From positions 45,697,250 through 45,761,249 of the forward strand of contig OX439051.1 of assembly GCA_949317995.1 (NCBI GenBank): DNA of 64,000 nt, read 5' to 3'. The notes beneath the pieces were generated by a model, which searched no databases, was not told the DNA's origin, and was given only the letters and a program-made list of their open reading frames with translations. Source of the DNA: Acholoe squamosa (taxonomy: Eukaryota > Annelida > Polychaeta > Phyllodocida > Polynoidae). Shown here one piece after another: positions 55,920 to 64,000 of the stretch (position 1 is the first letter of the stretch; the number at the start of each line of letters is the position of its first letter). Position numbers and translations under genes: made by a program.

Positions 55920-58900
55920 AAAGGGATCTCCCGAGGGGCAAAGAAGGGGATCCCAGTGACAAATCTTGCCATGATATCACCATCCGTGATGATAATTCGC
56001 ATGTAGTAACAAGATCGCCTAACACCGAGGTGGTTGTAGACACCCGGAAGGTTAGGGAAGCTGATATAACAGGTGCCACGGGAGCACAGGGGAAACCCAA
56101 TATCAGTAACGAGGCAGGCGGCTATGAATTAGCCAAGGTCTGTGGTGCCCACCTGCCCCCGGGTCATCCTTGTCTGGAATTCCTGAAAGGATGTGGATCG
56201 ACTCCTGGTGTGAAAAATGACGTTCCGATCGTCACGGACATGCCCTCTGTTTTAAACGGAAGGCGGTGGTATGTTTGCCTCACTGTTAACAGAAGATCTG
56301 CCGAATTCCTTGTGGATACGGGAGCTAGCCACTCTTGTATCTCCAGGGGGTTCTACGATCTTATACCGGATGAACATGATACTCTCAAATCGGGAGGAAG
56401 TGCTCAGACGGCCGACGGCAGTACCTTGCAAATGTATGGTAGAACTTGTGTGAAACTACAGTTGGATGGTATACATGACTATGTCATGACTATGTCATGA
56501 GCGCGGATATAGCAGATGAGGGGATACTTGGGTTGGATTTCGCATCCCTGTATGGTGCTGTGTTGGAACCTCAAACAGGAGTGTTGAGTGTGAGATACCC
56601 GTATCCCGTAAAGGTTAGATGTGTACTGAGACAAGTGAGCAGTATGGCTAGTGTGGCACACACTGTGCCAATCCCTCCGGGAGTAGCCTGTGATGTGCTT
56701 GTAAGAAGTGATCCTGCAATGCGTAATAAACCTGCAGTGATAGAACCGGATGTAGTTACTTTGTCAAGTATCGGATTAAATTCTGTAGACACGATAGTAG
56801 CGAATGCATCCTGGTCGGTAGTACCTGTCTCCAATACTGGAAACACTACTATCTACTTGAAAAAGGGACAAGTTTTTGGAAACGTGACCCTTTCGGAAAC
56901 TGTAACGGATAGTAAGCTAAGCTTACAAAAGGTAACAGGGGATGATGAAATTTCGGAAGACTTACTTAAGTTGTATGAAGAAACTTCATTAGAAGATCCG
57001 GAACACCGGAAAGAGTTCTATGATATGCTCTGTCAGTATAATACTGCCTTTGCCAAACCTGGTGAAAAACTAGGTACGACAAATAAAGTATTACATAAAA
57101 TAGATACTGGAGATGCTGAACCCTTTAAGATACCGTATAGACGGTTACCTTTAGCGAAAAAGAGAGTAGCTGAAGATGAGATAAACAAGATGTTGGAACA
57201 GGATGTAATAGTCCCTTCCAATAGTCCATGGAGTAGTCCTGTGTGTATGGTAACAAAGAAAGACGGTACTATCCGCTTTTGCAAAGACTACAGGAAGTTG
57301 AATGGAATAACGAAAAAGAATTCGTATCCATTACCGAGAATAGATGAAACCATTGACTCTTTAGGAGGAAACAGCTGGTTTTGTACCCTAGACTTGCAAT
57401 CAGGTTATTGGCAAGTGGGAATGAACCCTTCAGATATGGAGAAAACTGCATTTTCGAGTCATATCGGATTATTCTAATATAATGTAATGCCGTTTGGATT
57501 GTGCAATGCACCTGCAACATTTGAAGCAATGATGGAAACAATTCTAAGTGATTTATTGTGGAAAAGATGTCTTGTATATCTTGACGATGTCATAGTCTTC
57601 GGAAAAACATTCGAAGAGTGTTCTAATAACCTAAAAATGGTACTAGAACGTATTATTTCTAATGGTCTCAAGTTGAAACCTAAGAAATGCCACATGTTTA
57701 GAAAGTCCATAAACTATTTGGGCCGCATCATTAGTGATGAAGGAATAAAGGCTGATCCGGAAAAAATCGAATCAGTTACGAATTGGAATAGACCTAAAAC
57801 ACCCAAAGAAGTGAGGTCCTTTTTAGGATTCTGTTCCTATTACAGGGAATTTATTCCGAATTATTCTAGAGTCAGTTATCCATTACAAGCAATAGCTAAC
57901 TGGACTCCAGGAAGTACCAAGGAAAAATTTCCTTGGACGCATGAACAGGAAACCGCTTTTCAAAAGCTAAAAGACCTGTTCACGAGTACTCCTGTATTGC
58001 AATATCCGAATGAAACGGATCATTTCATACTGGATACTGATGCTAGTAATGATAGCATTGGTGCAGCTCTCTCGCAAGTCCAAAATGGGAGAGAAGTACC
58101 GATTGCCTTTGCCAGCAATACACTGAGCAAGACTCAGCGCAATTACTGCACAACCAAAAGAGAGTTGTTAGCAGTAGTCGTATATACCAAGAAGTTCAAA
58201 CATTTTCTATGGGGAACGAACTTTACTTTACGTACGGATCACTCCTCTTTAAGGTGGCTACTGAACTTCCGAGATGCTGAAGGAATGTTAGGCCGATGGC
58301 TAGCCCATTTATCCGAATATGGGCTTGAACATCAACAGATTCAGCATAGACCCGGAGTTAAGCATTTAAATGCTGATGCTTTGTCTCGAATACCAATTCG
58401 GAAATGTGATAATCCGGATTGTACTGATTGTGGAGCTCATAGGGCAGTGTTAGCAGGGATTCGAAGACCATTCGCACCCCTAGTTGCCAGTATACTGGAT
58501 TGGTCTATGGATCACATACGACATTTCCAGGAAGCTGACTCGATAACTGCGCAGCTACTGCAATTAGTACCAAAGGGTATACGTCCAGTTAGACCGGAGG
58601 TCTCTCTGGAAAATCGAGAAATGAGAAGGTTTCTTGCTCAATGGACCGAGCTTGAAGTCCGGAAAGGCGTGTTATACCGTTGGAAGCCATGTAATAATGG
58701 TGAGAAAATCATGCAAGTGGTGATACCACATGCTATGAGACATGACATTATGTACTTCTGTCATGGGCATCGGACCAGTGGTCATTTCGGAAGGAAACGC
58801 TCGTTAGCACGACTTTCCAAGAAATACTATTGGCCTGGCATGACACGGGACTTGCAAAGATGGGTAATCACCTGTCCGGATTGTTGTAAAAATAAACCCG

Positions 58901-60111
58901 GACCCGGGATGGGCAAACTTCCCCTATCCCAAGAACTTTTCGGAGTTAGATTCGCAAGAATCGGGGTAGATATTATTAGTGGATTTAATACAACTGCTAA
59001 TGATAATACCTGTATGATGGTAGTGTGTGATTATTATACGAAATACACTAAAGTATTTCCACTACCGGACCACAAAGCAATTACTTGTGCCGAAGCCTTT
59101 GTAAAAGGTTGGGTACTAAGTTTCGGTGTACCATTAATGTTACACAGTGACCAAGGCAGAGAATTCGAATCAAATCTCTGGCAGGGTATGTGCGAATACT
59201 TAGCTATTTGCAAGACTAGAACCAACCCGTATAGGCCACAAAGTGACGGATTGGTAGAAAGGTTCAATAGAACCCTCATCCAAGTTCTAAAGTCACTAGT
59301 TAATGAACATATGGATGACTGGGATGAGCAATGTCATTTCGTGACACATGCTTATAACAGTACGGTACATTCAAGTACAAATTGTACTCCGAACCTTTTA
59401 GTATTCGTAGAGGATTTGATAATGCCTGCTGACCTAGTTTTTGGAGTCATAGGGATGGACCCTGAACTACCCTGCCATGTAGTTTTTGTGGAATGTTTGA
59501 GAGACAGATTTAAAAAAGCATATGAGTCTGTCCGAATTGATTTTGAGAAAAGCACCAAATGGCAGAAAGTAGGATACGATACCGATCTAAAGCATCGGAA
59601 ATTCCAATCCGGAGACAGAGTTCTCAGATTACATGAACCACTTAGACACATAAAATTAGCGTCTAATTGGGATGGTCCCTTTACTATAACACAAGTTATC
59701 AGTGATTGTACCGTAATTATCAAATCTGACCTTGGTCGACTTTATAAGTCAAATGTGGCTAGATTAAGGAAATGGTCTGGGAGGGAGACCTCCACAGAAA
59801 TGTATGGTGAAGGTTCCGGAAAGATCCTGAACCAGAATCGCATAATAGACCAGGTAAAGAACACTACAGTGAAGCGTGGTCGTGGTAGACCCAAAAAGTG
59901 TTCCGAATCAGTGACACCCACGCCAACACCGATTAAGCGTGGGGGAGTTAAAAAAGTCTCGGCAGGTGAAGACAAAAAGAGGAGTGTTTCTAAGGCTAAG
60001 AAGCACCTAGAGAAAGCTCTTCAGACTGTCAGGTCCGATAAAGAACTATCCGAGAAGGGGAGATACGTTCGCCGCAGCCCCCGAATTGCCCAGAGGACTG
60101 CAGTGACCTAA
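55911..60111 (+). pseudogene. Element D pol: protease, RT, RNase H, integrase; nearly intact
   Basis: The -1 frame is open from the GGAAAAC site. The protease has FLVDTGASHSC. An 11-bp tandem duplication (56478-56500) plus loss of about 9 bp shifts frame just before the ADIADEGILGLDF flap region. RT, RNase H and integrase then follow in one frame to 60111, except for TAA at 57475-57477 (a Gln codon in A). YLDD, DTDASND, RTDHSS, HHCC knot, DIISG/HSDQGREFE/LVERFNRTL and NWDGPFTITQVISD are all present. The tail has VKRGRGRPKK (AT-hook) and ends RRSPRIAQRTAVT. Confidence 0.93.
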
Positions 60112-60619
60112 CCTGTATACACAACGAGTGTAATGTTTACATTTAGAGGAACGGATGACAACTGACCCGAAAGGCTTATTTGTCGCCGCCGCATGATGTA
60201 CCAATGGGTAGTGGACGGATAATCCGGTGGATTTGCTTAAGCTTTCCATAATCTCCACTTAAATCCCCAGACGAGTCATCGGTGTGAGCGATAATTACCT
60301 AAAAACAATCAGTTTGTTGATGTACCGCCTGTAGCACGTGCGTTTCCGCATGACGTCACAGTGTCCAGTCTCGGCTGACCTCTCGTGACCCCGCGCGCAA
60401 TGGGGAAATGACGTCACGAATGCTGGCCTGTCGCCATATTGTTTTTCGGTAACGTCCAAGACGGTCGAGCTCGCTCCCTTCTTGGATTTTACCGGCTAGC
60501 AAACTCCTCGCTGCTCCTCCAGAGTCTGTCTCCTGGTAGACAGACTCCGTTTGTGTCGGCCCCGGCGCCGTAAAAGCCGGAAAAAGGAGTAGTTTACTCC
60601 CGTGGGCGATTCCCCAGTC
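60112..60619 (+). promoter_or_regulatory. Element D internal promoter candidate ahead of ORF3
   Basis: 508 bp, the same length as the gap in A. CACGTG 60335-60340, CRE palindromes TGACGTCA 60351-60358 and 60409-60416, and the YY1-type site (GTCGCCATATT, 60430-60440). These sites persist while surrounding bases have changed between A and D. Confidence 0.6.
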
Positions 60620-61876
60620 ATGGCTGAGGAATCCGTAGCTGCAGCCAAGCTATCCGGTGACCCAGATAAGCTGACTCCGTCCGCAGAAGCTTTTCCGGAA
60701 GCTTTGTCGCCTGTTACACAGGAAGAGAGCGAGATGATGGACGTGGAGGAATCCACGGATCGCTCGTTCGAGGAGAAACTGGCTTCATTTTCACTAAATG
60801 AGCCGGAGCGACTGCGAGTGCCAAACCCGCAGCGACAGAGTCCGAGACCACACAAGTCGACGGCTCGAAGGACCAGTGGAAGCCAGCAGTGGCTGACCCG
60901 TTCCCAGTAGAGTACGATGGTCGCTACCTGTATGTCCACCCGGAACTGCAGGCACAAGTGACCTACGCAGACGGGACACCAGTCAGGTTGGACCCGAAAT
61001 TTAGGATAGCTGTCGAGGGCGTTATGGTTCCCGATCAGCTGACAAGGACGCCTCCCGAGTGGCTTCGAGACTGGCCGTGGTTCCAACGGGGACTTATGGT
61101 AGACGCTGACTTCCGCGAGACAGTGTATGAAGCCAACCGAGCCTTCGAGCTCAGAGCGTACCCGAAGCCTGACAAGTCCCTGTGGAACGTCAAGGCAACG
61201 AACATTAACTGGGTAGGCTGCGTCTCGGACTCCGAGGGGCAGACTTACCCACGCCCTTGTGCTACCCGGCCCCAGTACCGGACCACAAAGGAGTATCGGG
61301 AGGCCGCTGCTAACTTCGAGCAGTGGGATGAAGGTATTTATATAACCGAGCAAGAATTAGTGGACGTCCAGAACAGTTCACTAATCGGTTTGGACCGAGG
61401 TGCAGCCCTTCGGACGGTTCTCGTCCGCCGAATGACTGCCGAACGGGAGGCTCAGGAAGAGGCTAAGAGGGCCGCGGAAGCACCCGCACCTCCTATCCCC
61501 GACCTGAAACTTGCCACCAGGAGTTCAGCCAGTGCTACACCAGCCACCGGCAGTACTACCACTCAGGTAGAAGCCTCGACCTCCAGCGCATCCGGAACCC
61601 AGGAACCGGAGGAAGACTGGAAGGTCAGCAAGAACCGAAGGTCCGCTGCTCGGAAACTTAAGAATCTCCCGGATTCTGCTAAGGCCGAGCCGAAAACCAG
61701 CACTTCAACCACTGGTAGTACTGCCATGGAGGTTGAATCGTCTGACGAGGAGTCTGTGCACGAGTCCTCGGTTGAGTATGATGAGAAGGCCACTCCATCA
61801 ACTCAAACCGAGGCCGAACGCTGGGCTAACGCCAAATCCGGATTCAAAACCCGGATTCCGACGTGCTTCTCTGACT
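60620..61876 (+). pseudogene. Element D ORF3, frameshifted and truncated by the duplication
   Basis: ATG at 60620 (MAEESVAAAKL). Near-identical to A through SFSLNEPE, then a frame change near 60810-60900. The second frame contains PPEWLRDWPWFQRGLMV, a segment absent from A (about residues KPDKSLWNVKATN... with several Cys), ITEQELVDVQN, and the Ser/Thr-rich acidic region. The Cys module begins (RIPTCFSD) and is cut at 61876, where gag sequence resumes. The final 70 residues of the open frame after that are out-of-frame gag. Confidence 0.8.
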
Positions 61877-64000
61877 CAAGAAGAGAACACAAAAACCTAA
61901 AGAATCACACAAAGTCTTTGGTTTGGAGCTACAGGACTTGCTTTCGAAAGCACGTCCAAATTGGGCTCATGACGATGATTGTTATCTACAAGAATTGTTT
62001 ATACAATTCTACAGTGGATTGCGAGATCCGGATCACAAGCAAGTGGTCTGGGACTCTTGGAAAGATGACACTTCCTTCAGTGACCTGTTCATAGCAATCG
62101 ATGGACATGACATGAAGAAACGTTTGGTAGGTCTTGGACCTAGTCCAGTAAGAGCAGCTCCATTCCAATACGGAGGTACACCTGCTCCGGTATATGATAC
62201 TTCCCAGTTAGCTCCGGTTGAATCGAATGAAGTTGATGAGGAATTGAATATGTCTCCGATGAAAACGGAGAGTATATTGGTTCAGTCCAGGTAGCTGGAA
62301 AGTATTACCGACAAAAGCGGTATAGGAAAGTACATTCGAGAGGGAGAGGAGGATCTGTTGCTGGTAAAACAGCTTCCGGATCAACTCAACATGGCAGTGT
62401 AGCCTCTACGGCGAACTCAACTGTAGCAGCCACTGTTGCTCCGACTAACATGATGGAAACATTAATAGCCGGATTAACAGAAGCTCTAAGGAGAACAAGA
62501 GTTGACAAATCTCAAAGGAGATGTTTCAGATGCCAGAAACTGGGGCATTTTGCTCCCGAATGTATGGCTGAGAAGCCTGTCCCGCGTAAACAGGAGGGTG
62601 TCTCTGGGATAAGTACAGAGGAAAACTAGAAAGGGATCTCCCGAGGGGCAAAGAAGGGGATCCCAGTGACAAATCTTGCCATGATATCACCATCCGTGAT
62701 GATAATTCGCATGTAGTAACAAGATCGCCTAACACCGAGGTGGTTGTAGACACCCGGAAGGTTAGGGAAGCTGATATAACAGGTGCCACGGGAGCACAGG
62801 GGAAACCCAATATCAGTAACGAGGCAGGCGGCTATGAATTAGCCAAGGTCTGTGGTGCCCACCTGCCCCCGGGTCATCCTTGTCTGGAATTCCTGAAAGG
62901 ATGTGGATCGACTCCTGGTGTGAAAAATGACGTTCCGATCGTCACGGACATGCCCTCTGTTTTAAACGGAAGGCGGTGGTATGTTTGCCTCACTGTTAAC
63001 AGAAGATCTGCCGAATTCCTTGTGGATACGGGAGCTAGCCACTCTTGTATCTCCAGGGGGTTCTACGATCTTATACCGGATGAACATGATACTCTCAAAT
63101 CGGGAGGAAGTGCTCAGACGGCCGACGGCAGTACCTTGCAAATGTATGGTAGAACTTGTGTGAAACTACAGTTGGATGGTATACATGACTATGTCATGAC
63201 TATGTCATGAGCGCGGATATAGCAGATGAGGGGATACTTGGGTTGGATTTCGCATCCCTGTATGGTGCTGTGTTGGAACCTCAAACAGGAGTGTTGAGTG
63301 TGAGATACCCGTATCCCGTAAAGGTTAGATGTGTACTGAGACAAGTGAGCAGTATGGCTAGTGTGGCACACACTGTGCCAATCCCTCCGGGAGTAGCCTG
63401 TGATGTGCTTGTAAGAAGTGATCCTGCAATGCGTAATAAACCTGCAGTGATAGAACCGGATGTAGTTACTTTGTCAAGTATCGGATTAAATTCTGTAGAC
63501 ACGATAGTAGCGAATGCATCCTGGTCGGTAGTACCTGTCTCCAATACTGGAAACACTACTATCTACTTGAAAAAGGGACAAGTTTTTGGAAACGTGACCC
63601 TTTCGGAAACTGTAACGGATAGTAAGCTAAGCTTACAAAAGGTAACAGGGGATGATGAAATTTCGGAAGACTTACTTAAGTTGTATGAAGAAACTTCATT
63701 AGAAGATCCGGAACACCGGAAAGAGTTCTATGATATGCTCTGTCAGTATAATACTGCCTTTGCCAAACCTGGTGAAAAACTAGGTACGACAAATAAAGTA
63801 TTACATAAAATAGATACTGGAGATGCTGAACCCTTTAAGATACCGTATAGACGGTTACCTTTAGCGAAAAAGAGAGTAGCTGAAGATGAGATAAACAAGA
63901 TGTTGGAACAGGATGTAATAGTCCCTTCCAATAGTCCATGGAGTAGTCCTGTGTGTATGGTAACAAAGAAAGACGGTACTATCCGCTTTTGCAAAGACTA
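61877..64000 (+). repeat. Second copy of D gag-pol sequence (tandem duplication, offset 6,710 bp)
   Basis: Bases 61877-64000 repeat 55167-57290 with only about two differences noticed (in GATGAAAA(T/C)GGAG and AGGAGA(C/A)CAAG). It includes the capsid remnant with the same TAG, the CCHC knuckle, the GGAAAAC junction, the protease with the same 11-bp duplication, and the start of RT. Only one base of microhomology is seen at the junction. Confidence 0.9.

Larger units (their letters stand above)
52628..64000 (+). mobile_element. Element D: A-family Gypsy-type element, open at the window end
   Basis: LTR 52628-53004, primer site, gag, pol, promoter gap and ORF3 follow the order of A and give the best view of that family. 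At 61876/61877 ORF3 jumps back to gag sequence identical to 55167 onward, repeating at an offset of 6,710 bp to the end of the window. No 3' LTR is seen, so the element's end and target duplication are unknown. The left flank is GGAG inside element E. Confidence 0.9.

Overview
The window is eukaryotic genomic DNA, most likely from an invertebrate animal. Most of it is a nest of very large Ty3/Gypsy-type LTR retrotransposons (metavirus-like, 11.4 to 13.1 kb each) sitting in AT-richer, repeat-rich host sequence. There are no operons, bacterial promoters or CRISPR arrays. The animal assignment is an inference. It rests on the style of the promoters inside the elements (CRE, YY1-type AANATGGCGNC, TCTCGCGAGA, CACGTG, CCAAT plus TATA), the tRNA-His primer sites, and the minisatellite and foldback content. 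The species cannot be named from the sequence.

Host part, 1-13071. It starts with one end of a TIR element (1-80), then a 60-bp minisatellite that reverses orientation, a 168-codon ORF of unknown function, an 88-bp tandem repeat and two clean hairpins. A complete 3.4-kb PIF/Harbinger-like element without a transposase lies at 4208-7609, with TAA duplications and G-rich subterminal arrays. The one recognisable cellular gene is an intact 287-codon diaminopimelate-epimerase-fold gene at 11065-11928. It is followed by three foldback palindromes.

Nested retrotransposons, 13072-49944. Element A (minus strand) carries element B (minus strand, 18333-30728) near the 3' end of its pol, and element C (plus strand, 32395-45472) in its RNase H region. 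All three insertions have 4-bp target duplications (CTAG, CAAT, CTAG). LTR divergence read by eye fits the nesting: A about 2.5%, C about 1%, B one mismatch in 363 bp. Right flank, 49945-64000: about 700 bp of host DNA, then the 5' end of element E, into which element D (same family as A) has inserted. D runs off the window and contains an almost perfect 6.71-kb tandem duplication.

Shared design. Each element has a tRNA-His primer site, a gag with a long coiled coil and a CCHC knuckle, pol (protease, RT, RNase H, integrase) in the -1 frame, and then a third large coding region (ORF3) instead of env. ORF3 has its own apparent internal promoter. The gag frames start beside the primer site without an AUG; gag ends in GGAAAAC plus a stop at each junction seen; integrase ends in an AT-hook tail and an SPR motif. 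ORF3 proteins share a Cys-rich SDDEEW module and a C2H2-like finger. This conserved third gene with a private promoter is the best candidate for an undescribed system. Every copy carries stops or frameshifts, so none is an intact autonomous element as read here.
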